A stretch of DNA of 22,838 nucleotides from Betaproteobacteria bacterium (lineage in GTDB: Bacteria; Pseudomonadota; Gammaproteobacteria; Burkholderiales; SG8-41), in assembly GCA_021300125.1 (NCBI GenBank), contig JAJTHX010000328.1, positions 1 to 22,838 of the forward strand, written 5' to 3'. The position numbers and the translations under genes were made by a program. The notes beneath the pieces were generated by a model that had not been told where the DNA came from, searched no databases, and saw only the letters and a program-made list of their open reading frames with translations. Below, in pieces: positions 8,548 through 16,616 of the stretch. Numbering within the stretch: the stretch's first letter is position 1; each line of letters begins with the position of its first letter.

Positions 8548-10137
8548 ATGACCCCTTTTGATTTCCAGTTTCCCTACACCTCCCAGCGCATGCCGGTGCT
8601 CGCGCGCAACTGTGTGGCCACTTCGCAACCTCTCGCTGCGCAGGCCGGCCTGCGCATGATGCTCAAGGGCGGCAATGCCGTGGACGCCATTCTCGCCACC
8701 GCAATCTCGCTAACCGTGCTGGAACCGACCAGCAACGGCATCGGCAGCGATGCGTTCTGCATCCTGTGGGATGGCAACAAACTGCACGGGCTCAACGCCT
8801 CAGGCCGCTCTCCGGCGGCGTGGACTCCGGAACGCTTCAGAGGGGCGCAAGCCATGCCCAACCGTGGCTGGGAATCGGTTACAGTGCCCGGTTGCGTGTC
8901 TGCCTGGGCTGAGATGTCAGCGAAATTCGGCAAGCTGCCCTTCGCCGATCTTTTCGAGCCTGCAATCCAGTATGCGAGCGAAGGCTACATGGTCTCCCCG
9001 ACCATCGCACGGCTGTGGGCCAACCAGGCACCGGAACTGAAAAACCAGCCCGGCTATGCCGAAGCCTTCATGCCGCTTGGCCGAGCGCCGCTGCCTGGCG
9101 AGAAATTCTCCTTCCCCGCACAGGCCAAGACCCTGGCGCGTATCGCGGAAACCCGGGGCGAAGCCTTCTACAAGGGCGAACTCGCCGAGAAAATCGTGGC
9201 CTGGTCCAAACAGCACGGCGGCGCCATGACCCTGGAAGACCTGGCCTCCCACAGCAATGACTGGGTGGAACCCATCGGCATCGACTACCGTGGCTACACG
9301 CTGCACGAGATCCCGCCCAACGGTCAGGGCATTGCAGCACTGATCGCGCTGGGCATCCTCGAAAACTTTGACGTTGCCAAGCTGCCAGTTGATTCCGTGG
9401 ACAGCATGCACCTGCAGATCGAGGCGATGAAACTGGCTTTCGCCGATATCAACGAATACGTCTCCGACCCGGCGACGATGCGGGTGACGCCATCGCAGAT
9501 GCTGGACAAGGCTTACCTGAAGGAACGCGCAAAACTGATTGACATGGGCAAGGCACAGGAGCCGGTCCATGGCCATCCGGCCAGGGGAGGTACCGTCTAC
9601 CTGACCGCAGCCGACGAGCGCGGCATGATGGTGTCGTACATCCAGTCGAATTTCGCCGGCTTCGGTTCCGGCGTGGTGGTGCCGGGTACCGGCATCAGCC
9701 TTCAGAACCGCGGCTTCGGCTTCAGTCTCAAACCGGGTCATGCCAATATCGTCGCGCCGCGAAAGCGCCCCTTCCACACCATCATCCCCGGCTTTCTCAC
9801 CAAAAACGGCAAGCCGCTGATGAGTTTTGGCGTGATGGGCGGCTCTATGCAGGCACAAGGCCACATGCAGGTGGTGTCGCGAATGGTTGATTACAACCAG
9901 AACCCGCAGGCTGCCGCAGACGCGCCGCGCTGGCGCATCGACACCGGTCTCAAGGTGGGCATCGAACACGGCGTTGCCGGGGAAACGCTCTCGGCACTGC
10001 GTGCGCGCGGCCATGACATGCCGCAGGCCGACCGCTGGTCCACCGACTTCGGCCGCGCCCAGCTGATCTGCACCATGGAGCACGGCTACCTCGCCGCCTC
10101 CGAGCGCCGCACCGATGGCCAGGCCGTCGGCTACTGA
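8548..10137 (+). CDS. gamma-glutamyltransferase (GGT)-family protein, second copy (YwrD-like)
   Basis: This is an intact GGT-family Ntn-hydrolase of 529 residues without a signal peptide, so it probably acts in the cytoplasm like YwrD-type enzymes. The start at 8548 gives MTPFDFQFPYTSQRMPVLARN. The frame is open back to 8479, but that ATG lies inside the terminator stem. Hallmarks are LKGGNAVDAILATAISLTVLEP (about 40-60, the large-subunit N-terminal core), the cleavage-site Thr349 in RGGTVYLTAADERG, the PRKRPFHTIIPGF block and the FGVMGGSMQAQGH loop. The ending is HGYLAASERRTDGQAVGY. It differs strongly from the first GGT-family protein, so the two are old paralogs, not a recent duplication. 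The M20 peptidase follows after 71 bases, which fits a hydrolytic pathway for amide or peptide substrates. The substrate cannot be told from sequence. Confidence 0.92.
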   Translation: MTPFDFQFPYTSQRMPVLARNCVATSQPLAAQAGLRMMLKGGNAVDAILATAISLTVLEPTSNGIGSDAFCILWDGNKLHGLNASGRSPAAWTPERFRGAQAMPNRGWESVTVPGCVSAWAEMSAKFGKLPFADLFEPAIQYASEGYMVSPTIARLWANQAPELKNQPGYAEAFMPLGRAPLPGEKFSFPAQAKTLARIAETRGEAFYKGELAEKIVAWSKQHGGAMTLEDLASHSNDWVEPIGIDYRGYTLHEIPPNGQGIAALIALGILENFDVAKLPVDSVDSMHLQIEAMKLAFADINEYVSDPATMRVTPSQMLDKAYLKERAKLIDMGKAQEPVHGHPARGGTVYLTAADERGMMVSYIQSNFAGFGSGVVVPGTGISLQNRGFGFSLKPGHANIVAPRKRPFHTIIPGFLTKNGKPLMSFGVMGGSMQAQGHMQVVSRMVDYNQNPQAAADAPRWRIDTGLKVGIEHGVAGETLSALRARGHDMPQADRWSTDFGRAQLICTMEHGYLAASERRTDGQAVGY

Positions 10138-10208
10138 CCTGTTCAAGCCAATCAAATCGGAATAAAAAGCGGAAGCAACATTCGGCGGAAATCAAAGGAA
10201 GACATTCC

Positions 10209-11534
10209 ATGCGCCAGAACATGCGGACCCTGCTTTGTATTGCGCTTTTTGCCACGACAAGGGCCCTGGCCCAGGGCACCCTGCCACCCATCCCGCAGGC
10301 CGTCGATGACGCTTACGCCCGAATTATCGCCCGCGGTGAAATCGGCGCAGCGATGGACTCGATCCGTGAGGCCGGTGTTCGCATGTTCGAGGAGCAGATC
10401 CGCATCAATGAAATCCCCGCGCCGCCGTTCAAGGAACAGATGCGGGCTGAGTACTACCTCATGCGCATGCGCGAGTTGGGCCTGCCCAATGCCCGCATCG
10501 ACAAGGAAGGCAATGTCATCGGCATCCGTCCAGGCAGTGGCAATGGCCCCAAGCTGGTGGTCTCCGCCCACCTCGACACCGTTTTTCCCGAGGGCACCGA
10601 CGTCAAGGTGCGCGAAAAGGACGGACGCTTCTATGCCCCTGGCATCTATGACGATGCGCTGGGCCTGACCAACCTGCTGATCCTGCTTGAAACGATGAAC
10701 AAGCATGACATCCGCACCGTCGGAGACGTGATCTTTGTCGGTACCGTCGGCGAAGAAGAGCTTGGCGACCTGCGCGGCGTGAAGGCGCTGTTCCGTGAGA
10801 TGAAGGACATTGACGGCTTCATCTCCCTAGACGGGGTCGGCCTTGGCCGCATCGTAAACCAGGCCACTGGCAGCCATCGTTACCTGGCCACCTTCAGTGG
10901 CCAGGGGGGCCACAGCTTCTCGGCATTCGGCCTGCCCAGCGCGATCCATGCAATGGGTCGCGCCGTTGCAAAGATCGGTGACCTGGTAACCCCGGACGAT
11001 CCGAAAACGACCTTCACCGTTGGCACAGTCAGCGGCGGCACTTCGGTCAACGCCATCGCAGCCGACTCGACCATTGGCATCGACATCCGTTCCAACAGCA
11101 ATGCCGCGCTGCTCGAGTTCGAAAACAAGTTGCCGGCAGCCCTGGAGGAAGCGGCGAACGAGGAAAACGCACGCTGGAAAGCATCTGTGGGCAACCTGAT
11201 CCGGGTCGAGATCAAACAGGTTGGCAACCGTCCCGCTGGCATGACCCCGTTGGACTCCCCGATCGTCGCCGCCGCCCGCGCGTCCCTCCCCCGCGTCGGC
11301 GCCCGGCTTCGCTCGATCATCGCATCGAGCACTGACTCCAACACACCAATGTCGCTGGGCATTCCGGCCATCACCCTGAGCTCCAGCGGAACTGGCGGCG
11401 GCAGCCATTCGCCCGGCGAGTGGTATTCGCCCATCAACAACCATCTCGGCGCTCAGAACATTTTTCTTGTCACCGTTGCGCTCACCGGCCTCGATGGCGT
11501 GACCACGCCGCTGCTGCCGAAACGAACGCGCTGA
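10209..11534 (+). CDS. secreted M20-family metallopeptidase (peptidase T / carboxypeptidase-like)
   Basis: This is a zinc-dependent exopeptidase or aminoacylase-type hydrolase of family M20, 441 residues. A signal peptide (about 1-22, ending ATTRALAQ) indicates export to the periplasm. The start at 10209 has AAGGAA 8 bases upstream. The two-metal site is complete: His121 and Asp123 in SAHLDTVFP, bridging Asp148 in GIYDDALG, Glu182 and Glu183 in VGEEELGD (general base and ligand), Asp208, and His400 in [11 protein letters not shown]. The inserted dimerisation (lid) domain runs about 225-335 and includes [15 protein letters not shown]. It follows the second GGT-family gene and sits 16 bases before the hexapeptide-repeat gene, so these probably share a transcript. 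Substrate specificity inside M20 (dipeptide, tripeptide or N-acyl amino acid) is not visible. Confidence 0.93.
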   Translation: MRQNMRTLLCIALFATTRALAQGTLPPIPQAVDDAYARIIARGEIGAAMDSIREAGVRMFEEQIRINEIPAPPFKEQMRAEYYLMRMRELGLPNARIDKEGNVIGIRPGSGNGPKLVVSAHLDTVFPEGTDVKVREKDGRFYAPGIYDDALGLTNLLILLETMNKHDIRTVGDVIFVGTVGEEELGDLRGVKALFREMKDIDGFISLDGVGLGRIVNQATGSHRYLATFSGQGGHSFSAFGLPSAIHAMGRAVAKIGDLVTPDDPKTTFTVGTVSGGTSVNAIAADSTIGIDIRSNSNAALLEFENKLPAALEEAANEENARWKASVGNLIRVEIKQVGNRPAGMTPLDSPIVAAARASLPRVGARLRSIIASSTDSNTPMSLGIPAITLSSSGTGGGSHSPGEWYSPINNHLGAQNIFLVTVALTGLDGVTTPLLPKRTR

Positions 11535-11550
11535 ACCTGGAGCCCCGGAC

Positions 11551-12075
11551 ATGAAGTATTCCCTCGGTGAACGCAGGGTTGTGTGCAAGGGTGACTGCTG
11601 GATAGCACCCAATGCCGTGCTCATCGGCAGTGTCATCCTGGAAAACAATGCCAGCATCTGGTGGAACTGCGTGCTGCGCAGTGATAACGAACTGATCACC
11701 ATCGGCGAGAATTCACAGGTTCAGGACGGCTCGGTACTGCATGCCGACCCTGGCTTCCCGCTGATACTGGAAAAAAACGTCAGTGTGGGCCACATGGCGA
11801 TGTTGCATGGCTGCAGCATCGGCGAAGGCAGCCTGGTCGGAATCGGCGCAGTGATCCTCAATGGCGCGAAAATCGGCAAGAATTGCCTGATCGGCGCACG
11901 CGCATTCATCGGCGAGGGCAAGGAAATCCCGGACGGTTCAATGGTGCTCGGCATGCCAGGCAGGGTGGTGCGACAGCTTTCACCGGAGGAAATTGCGCGC
12001 ATCCGGGGCATTTCAGCGCATTATGTCCAAAACTGGCAGCGCTACCGAAACGAGCTCACAACCGACGAGTCCTGA
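11551..12075 (+). CDS. gamma-carbonic anhydrase-type hexapeptide-repeat protein (YrdA/PaaY-like)
   Basis: This is a left-handed beta-helix protein of 174 residues, the standard length for the YrdA/PaaY group. Repeated [LIV]G-x4 hexapeptides run from about residue 20 to 140. The three metal-binding His residues of gamma-carbonic anhydrases are present: His64 in SVLHADPG, and His81 and His86 in [11 protein letters not shown] short helical tail ([20 protein letters not shown]) closes the protein. GGAG precedes the ATG at 11551, which is 16 bases after the peptidase stop, so translation from the same message is likely. Family members include carbonic anhydrases, and PaaY has been described as a CoA thioesterase, so a metal-dependent hydrolase or lyase role is reasonable; the exact reaction is open. 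Confidence 0.92.
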   Translation: MKYSLGERRVVCKGDCWIAPNAVLIGSVILENNASIWWNCVLRSDNELITIGENSQVQDGSVLHADPGFPLILEKNVSVGHMAMLHGCSIGEGSLVGIGAVILNGAKIGKNCLIGARAFIGEGKEIPDGSMVLGMPGRVVRQLSPEEIARIRGISAHYVQNWQRYRNELTTDES

Positions 12076-12100
12076 GCCAACCGCACAACGGAGAGCCGCA

Positions 12101-12331
12101 ATGACCGAGATGATGAAATACAGATTCCGGATCAGGACCCGCGGCGGCATGGCGGTGGACAACCTGTCGGTGCAGGCGCGCTCGCGCGAGGAAGCCGAGG
12201 CACGCATACGCCAGATCTACCAACACTGCGAAATCCTCGAGTTCAGCGAAATCGCTGCTGCCGGACGCGGCGAGGGCGCAGACCTTGAAAGCATGATTTC
12301 GCTGATCAGCCGGCAGGACGAACAGCGCTGA
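12101..12331 (+). CDS. small hypothetical protein, 76 residues
   Basis: I do not recognise this protein. It starts at 12101 (MTEMMKYRFRIRTRGG) with GGAG 7 bases upstream, 25 bases after the hexapeptide gene, and is probably the last gene of that plus-strand set. An open frame back to 11993 overlaps the previous gene and lacks its own ribosome site. The N-terminal half is basic and probably beta (KYRFRIRTRGGMAVDNLSVQ), followed by an amphipathic helix (SREEAEARIRQIYQHC) and a Glu-rich helical tail. There is no membrane segment or Cys motif. It converges on the ParA-type gene with 33 bases between stops. Confidence 0.7.
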   Translation: MTEMMKYRFRIRTRGGMAVDNLSVQARSREEAEARIRQIYQHCEILEFSEIAAAGRGEGADLESMISLISRQDEQR

Positions 12332-12364
12332 GCGTGAAGGCTGAGCCCGCCGGCCAAGCGCGCT

Positions 12365-13264
12365 TCAGCCGCCGGTACGGCCCGAATGCACCAGATGCAG
12401 GCCGGCGGCAACCTGGCGCCGGACGGCCGTTTCGCGCCCGGCGCTGAGCGCGGTGCGCGCTCCGGCAGGCACATTGCGGAGTGAAGGCTTCGCATCGCGC
12501 AAATGCGACTGCAGGAAACCGGCACCGACCAGTTCCTCCAGAAGATCGGCATAATCTCGCGCGCCGCGACTCGAAGGCGCATGAGCAAATACGTCTCGGT
12601 GACTGGCCGGGCTCTCTGCTAGGCTGACATTTTCGGCAATCCGGGTCGCGCAGACTTCGTTTCCGTAACGTTCACGCAACTGGCGCTCAATGTCCACGGA
12701 CATGCGCCTGCGCGCGTCATAGCGGGTAATCAGATAGCGACGCGGGACACGGCGTTTGAGCACCTGCTCCAGCGCCTTCAGGGTACGCTCCATCTGCAAA
12801 GCACCCTTCAATGCCAGATAGTCGGCCGAAATCGGAATCAGCACCCCATCGGCGGCAAATACGCTGCTCAGGGACAGCACCCCCAGCATCGGGCAGGCAT
12901 CCATCAGCACCGGATTTTGCTCAGCCTCGCGGTCCAGGGCCCGCGATAGACGGTAAAGCACGCTGGGCCCCTTGCCGAACTGGGTATCCACCTTGGACAA
13001 GTCCAGATGCGATGGCACCAGGCGCCAGCCATTGCTGGTCATGCACTGCAGCGAGGACAGCTGCGCCCCATGAGCGTAAAGGCCATAAAGGCTGCTCTCG
13101 GCCCTGGGGGCCGCAACGGCACAGACACCGGTCAAGTGCGCCTGGGGATCGAGATCGATCACCAGGGGGTCGGCAGCCCGGCGGGAGAGCAGGCCCGCCA
13201 GGTTCAGGGTCGTGGTGGTCTTGCCGACACCCCCCTTCTGGTTAAACACGGCGATACGGGCCAC
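12365..13264 (-). CDS. ParA/MinD-family P-loop ATPase, stand-alone
   Basis: This is a deviant-Walker ATPase of 299 residues, the family that positions plasmids, chromosomes, protein complexes or cell poles. Residues 10-17 are KGGVGKTT (deviant Walker A with the signature first Lys), VIDLDPQAHLTG (about 35-46) is the second conserved block, and VLMDACPMLG (Asp122) is the Walker B region. I take GTG at 13264 as the start because AGGAG lies 7 bases upstream and it places the P-loop at the usual distance from the N-terminus. The C-terminal 45 residues (after about 255) look like a basic low-complexity tail. There is no parB partner, so this is an orphan ParA; a role in locating another machine is more likely than plasmid segregation, which is inference. 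The frame remains open upstream for 60 further codons (see findings). Confidence 0.9.
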   Translation of the reverse strand: MARIAVFNQKGGVGKTTTTLNLAGLLSRRAADPLVIDLDPQAHLTGVCAVAAPRAESSLYGLYAHGAQLSSLQCMTSNGWRLVPSHLDLSKVDTQFGKGPSVLYRLSRALDREAEQNPVLMDACPMLGVLSLSSVFAADGVLIPISADYLALKGALQMERTLKALEQVLKRRVPRRYLITRYDARRRMSVDIERQLRERYGNEVCATRIAENVSLAESPASHRDVFAHAPSSRGARDYADLLEELVGAGFLQSHLRDAKPSLRNVPAGARTALSAGRETAVRRQVAAGLHLVHSGRTGG

Positions 13265-13715
13265 GTAATCTCCTGACTCGGTCTTGACTACTGAATGGAA
13301 CGTTGATTTTGCCCTGTCAATCAAGACCTTGGCAACAAAAGCTGAAAAAATGATGAAAAAAACCACGCAAGCGATCAGGAGCCAAAGAATATGCAGTGCT
13401 TCAGCAGGCCCAAGTTGGAATAAAAATTCATTTAAATCAATAAATTAACTATCAATAGGAATAGGCACGAAGCGCCCTGCGGCAAAGAGCAATCCTCAGA
13501 ATATGCCTAACTCCGCACAATCTTCACTACAGCAGCACCATCCAGAAGTCTTTGCAAAAATCAGCGCAACAACGTGCAAGCCGTCTGTGCGCCCCGCCCA
13601 GCCCGGATGTGCAAAAAGTCACACTCGCATCAACATTCGATTCAAAAATGCCGTCAATCCGGCTCAGAGGCGCGGACATAATGGGTTATCCTGCGGCAAA
13701 GTCAGGGAGAAATAA
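13265..13715. other. 451-base intergenic region, AT-richer than its surroundings
   Basis: I see no confident gene here. Contents that can be stated: the AGGAG ribosome site of the ParA-type gene (13270-13274 region); an open minus-strand frame 13444-13265 continuous with ParA that would encode a hydrophobic segment; an A/T-rich stretch at about 13415-13460; a 12-base direct repeat CCTGCGGCAAAG at 13476-13487 and 13690-13701; and a weak -10-like CATAAT at 13677-13682 ahead of the small membrane protein gene. No hairpin plus T-run is evident. Confidence 0.55.
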
Positions 13716-13856
13716 ATGGCGTTTTATGTGTTTTACGTGATCGCGATTGTCGTGCTGATCCTGCATTTCACTGGTTGGCTCAAGCGCAATAATCTGGAAT
13801 GGCTGATTCTGGTGCTCGCGGCCTCTGTATTCCCGGTCGTAATCTTTTTGCGCTGA
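13716..13856 (+). CDS. small two-helix membrane protein, 46 residues
   Basis: The short frame MAFYVFYVIAIVVLILHFTG...VVIFLR encodes two hydrophobic helices (about residues 3-19 and 28-45) joined by a basic polar turn (WLKRNNLEW), so a helical hairpin in the inner membrane is predicted. The ATG at 13716 has GGGAGA 5 bases upstream, a convincing ribosome site for such a short gene. It ends 21 bases before the convergent TauE/SafE gene stop. I do not recognise the family. Good initiation signals and a clean two-helix pattern argue it is real, but coding status rests on 46 codons. Confidence 0.62.
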   Translation: MAFYVFYVIAIVVLILHFTGWLKRNNLEWLILVLAASVFPVVIFLR

Positions 13857-13877
13857 ACCCCGACCGCGACCCGCGCA

Positions 13878-14618
13878 TTACTTCACCAGCAGGCTCAGCC
13901 CGCTAGCCAACAGCAGAACCCCCAGCAGACGCGTAAAAGTCTCGTTATCGACACGGTTGCCCAACCGCTCTCCGACCAGCGTCGCCAACCCCATCACCGG
14001 CAACAACAGCAACAGCAGCCACAACACCTCCCCGGTGTAGTAGCCGGACCAGGCATATCCGGAGATACGAGCCAGCATCTCGAAAAACCACAGCGCCGCC
14101 AGAGTGGCTCGGAATGCTTCGCGCGCAATGCCACGGGCATTGACATAAATCACCACCAGCGTCCCTCCGCCACCACCAAAAATGGTGTCAAAAAAACCAC
14201 CGAATACACCTGCTGGCCAGGCCCAGCGCATTGAACAACGCAACTGGGGCAGGCGCATAAAACTCGCCACCAGCATGTAGATCGCATAGAGCACCAGGAA
14301 GCCGCCGAGCATCAACACCAGCATGCGGTTGTCGAGCACGGAGAACAGCCAAAGGCCGGCAACCGCGCCGATCACCGTCGGTGGCACCAGCCGCCACAAT
14401 TCGTTCCAGTCAATGCGGCTACGGTCGCGGATCATCATCGCGATGAACAGCACGAACACCAGCAGGCTGTTCAGCGGCACCGCGACCTGCAAGGGCACCA
14501 CGAAGGCCAGCAAGGGCACCGCGATCATGCCGGCGCCGAAACCGGACATGCCGCGTATGAAAAAGGCGAAGAACACCGATGCGGCGATCCAGGCAAGTTC
14601 AGGCAGTTCGTGACTCAT
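13878..14618 (-). CDS. TauE/SafE-family permease 1 (probable sulfite/organosulfonate exporter)
   Basis: This is a 246-residue integral membrane protein with about eight helices in two homologous halves. Each half begins with the Gly-rich family signature: IRGMSGFGAGMIAVP (about 21-35) and GGFFDTIFGGGGGTLVV (about 140-156). Characterised TauE/SafE proteins are linked to export of sulfite or sulfoacetate during taurine and sulfonate breakdown; many relatives are of unknown substrate. The gene starts at 14618, 6 bases after the stop of the second TauE/SafE gene, and is last of the five-gene minus-strand operon. The nearby thiol dioxygenase makes sulfite export a natural guess, which is inference. 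Confidence 0.93.
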   Translation of the reverse strand: MSHELPELAWIAASVFFAFFIRGMSGFGAGMIAVPLLAFVVPLQVAVPLNSLLVFVLFIAMMIRDRSRIDWNELWRLVPPTVIGAVAGLWLFSVLDNRMLVLMLGGFLVLYAIYMLVASFMRLPQLRCSMRWAWPAGVFGGFFDTIFGGGGGTLVVIYVNARGIAREAFRATLAALWFFEMLARISGYAWSGYYTGEVLWLLLLLLPVMGLATLVGERLGNRVDNETFTRLLGVLLLASGLSLLVK

Positions 14619-14624
14619 GCAGCT

Positions 14625-15398
14625 TCAGCGGTAGAGCAGCGCGGCGCCGCTGACCAGCAGCACCACGCCGATGGCGCGGTTGAACCGGCGCGCATCAAAG
14701 CCGCGGATCAGCCGCGCGCCCAGCCAGGAGCGGATCAGCCGCGCGCCCAGCCAGGAGCCGATCAGCAGCGTCGGCAAAGCCGCCGCGAGCATCAGCAGCG
14801 TGTTGCGGTCGTAGAGGCCGATCGCGGCATAGCCCGCGGTGCGCGCGGCGCCCTGGAACAGCATGATGGTGGTGATGGTCACGCGGAACGCATCGCGCGC
14901 CAGACGCAGGGTGTTGAGGTAGACCACATACACCGGTCCGGCAGCACCGCCAAACAGTGAACCGATCAATCCCGCGGAAAGACTGGTGATCACGGCCACC
15001 GCCGGCACCCAGCGCGTAGCGACGCGGAATTCGCGGCCCGCCAGCAGCAGCACATACAGCGCGTAGAGGATCACAAAAGCACCCAGCGCCTTGCCCAGCG
15101 GCCTGGGGTCCACCAGTTCCAGCGCATAAAGCCCGATGGCCACGCCGATCAGGCTGCCCGGCAGCATGCGCAGGATCGCCGGCCAGACGATATGGCGCCA
15201 GCCGGTAATGCCGTGGCCAAGGGATGACAGCAGGTTGAGTACGGTGACCACGGGCACCGTCACCTGCAGCGGAAACACCAGCGCGAGCAGGGGCACCGCG
15301 ATCGCACCCCCGCCAAAGCCGGTGCCGCCCCGGACCGCAAACGCCACGGTCACCACCACCACGCAGAACACCATCTGCAGCAGCGTGAGCGATTCCAT
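14625..15398 (-). CDS. TauE/SafE-family permease 2, with a tandem 9-residue duplication
   Basis: This is a second permease of the same family, 257 residues, again with paired signatures VRGGTGFGGGAIAVPLL (about 22-38) and GLIGSLFGGAAGPVYVVY (about 143-160). Its similarity to permease 1 is family-level, not near-identity, so the two may form a pair or handle different anions. Residues 215-232 are two exact copies of SWLGARLIR in the loop before the last helix, encoded by an exact 27-base tandem repeat; without one copy the protein is close to the family's usual length. It starts 6 bases after the stop of the adjacent MFS gene, so it is co-transcribed and probably translationally coupled. Role as for permease 1. 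Confidence 0.93.
   Translation of the reverse strand: MESLTLLQMVFCVVVVTVAFAVRGGTGFGGGAIAVPLLALVFPLQVTVPVVTVLNLLSSLGHGITGWRHIVWPAILRMLPGSLIGVAIGLYALELVDPRPLGKALGAFVILYALYVLLLAGREFRVATRWVPAVAVITSLSAGLIGSLFGGAAGPVYVVYLNTLRLARDAFRVTITTIMLFQGAARTAGYAAIGLYDRNTLLMLAAALPTLLIGSWLGARLIRSWLGARLIRGFDARRFNRAIGVVLLVSGAALLYR
14703..14756. repeat. exact 27-base tandem duplication inside the second TauE/SafE gene
   Basis: Two identical 27-base units lie head to tail (14703-14729 and 14730-14756); each begins GCGGATCAGCCGCG on the plus strand. A degraded third start, GCCGATCAGC, follows at 14757. The unit length is a multiple of three, so the frame is kept and a 9-residue segment is doubled. Confidence 0.95.
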
Positions 15399-15404
15399 CG
15401 TGCT

Positions 15405-16616
15405 TCAGCCCGCCTGCCGGATCGCGCGCTGTGCCGCACGCAGGGCAAACAGGGTCAGCACGGCAACCACGATGACCAGCGCGAAGGTTGCGGTATAGCT
15501 GCCGATAGATTTGTACGCGAGCGTGAATGCGGTCGGGCCGCTGAGGATGCCGGCAAAATTCCACACCATGGCGCCGCCCGTGACCAGGCTGACCTGGCCC
15601 TCGGGACTGCGCCGCGCCACCTCGGCCGTGTAAAGCCCGTTCCAGCCGATGGCGGTGGCGCCGAACACGGCAAACAGCAGCGCCGTCAACAGTACCGGCC
15701 AGCCCGGCGTCAGGAACATGATGATGCCGCTGCAGGCAATCGAGGCCAGGGTCAGGTATTGCAGCGAGGCCATGCAGTCGCCGCTGCGGTCGGCAAACCA
15801 GCCCCAGGCAATCCGTCCGAGCACGCCGGCGACCTGCGCCACCGACAGCATCAGGCCCGCCTGCACCAGCGTGTAACCGCCCTCTCCCACCAGCATCACC
15901 ACGGTAAAGGTGCTCAGGCAAAGCTGGATGAACGCCAGGCAGAAGGCGGACACACCCAGCCAGCGCAGCACCGGAATGCGCCACACCAGCAGCACGCCGT
16001 CAAAGACGCGCATCTGCACCGCGCGATCCGGCCTGCGATCGTCATCCCAGGCCGCACGAGGCGGCTGCATTGCAAGCAGCGTCAGCAGCGCCGACGCCAG
16101 CACGAACACCAGCGCCCAGCGCCAGCCCCAGGCCAGTGTCACTGGCGGCGCGATCAGCGCCATCAGCGCCCAGGCCAGCGGCACGCCGGTCTGCTTCAGC
16201 GAAAAAATGAAATTGCGGTGGCGCGGCGGGCTGTAGCGGAACAGCAGGTGGGCGGCAGCCGGCAGGTTGATGCTCATTCCGGCACCGATCAGCAGCGAGG
16301 CTAGCACCAGGGCGGTTATGCTGCCCTGCAGCGCCACTGCCATCCCCGCTGCGCAGCACACCATCCCGATCTGCGTCGTACGGCAGCCGCCGTAGCGTGC
16401 CACCATCCAGGTAAAGAGCATGGACCCGAGCATCGCCGCACCGTATATCACGCTCATCTGGTAGCCGATCAGCGAGGACTCCACGCCGAGGCTGCGCGCA
16501 AGTTCAGGCGCGATCACCGGAAAAACCGCCGCCCCCATCGCGCCGGAGACCTGTGCTGCAGTGGTCGCGGCAACCACTGCGGCGACGGTCCGCGGAGCCG
16601 GTTCCTGGCCGCTCAT
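15405..16616 (-). CDS. MFS transporter C (third of three tandem paralogs)
   Basis: This is a 12-helix major facilitator of 403 residues. The ATG at 16616 (MSGQEPAPRTVAAVV) overlaps the stop of the upstream MFS gene as ATGA, so translational coupling is likely. An open frame runs far upstream but lies antisense-of-frame inside the neighbouring gene and is not used. Shared family landmarks are a TM2-3 basic turn (MVARYGGCRTTQ), AAHLLFRYSPPRHRNFIFSL followed by KQTGVP (141-146), and the second-half turn WGWFADRSGD. The same blocks occur in the two upstream MFS proteins, showing tandem duplication. It is followed after 6 bases by the second TauE/SafE gene. The substrate is not recognisable; an anionic organic acid is suggested only by context. 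Confidence 0.92.
   Translation of the reverse strand: MSGQEPAPRTVAAVVAATTAAQVSGAMGAAVFPVIAPELARSLGVESSLIGYQMSVIYGAAMLGSMLFTWMVARYGGCRTTQIGMVCCAAGMAVALQGSITALVLASLLIGAGMSINLPAAAHLLFRYSPPRHRNFIFSLKQTGVPLAWALMALIAPPVTLAWGWRWALVFVLASALLTLLAMQPPRAAWDDDRRPDRAVQMRVFDGVLLVWRIPVLRWLGVSAFCLAFIQLCLSTFTVVMLVGEGGYTLVQAGLMLSVAQVAGVLGRIAWGWFADRSGDCMASLQYLTLASIACSGIIMFLTPGWPVLLTALLFAVFGATAIGWNGLYTAEVARRSPEGQVSLVTGGAMVWNFAGILSGPTAFTLAYKSIGSYTATFALVIVVAVLTLFALRAAQRAIRQAG

Noticed and set aside
8917..10155. A 412-codon minus-strand frame opposite the second GGT-family gene
   Set aside because: It is a shadow frame: low-complexity, His/Gly/Val-rich, no motif, no ribosome site, and opposite a well-supported gene.
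12332..12364. A possible terminator between the two convergent genes
   Set aside because: GC-rich, with partial GCTGAGC repeats, but no stable hairpin followed by a T-run on either strand.
13265..13715. A possible centromere-like parS array next to the ParA-type gene
   Set aside because: I found only one 12-base direct repeat and no parB gene or iterated palindromes, so a partition locus is not supported.
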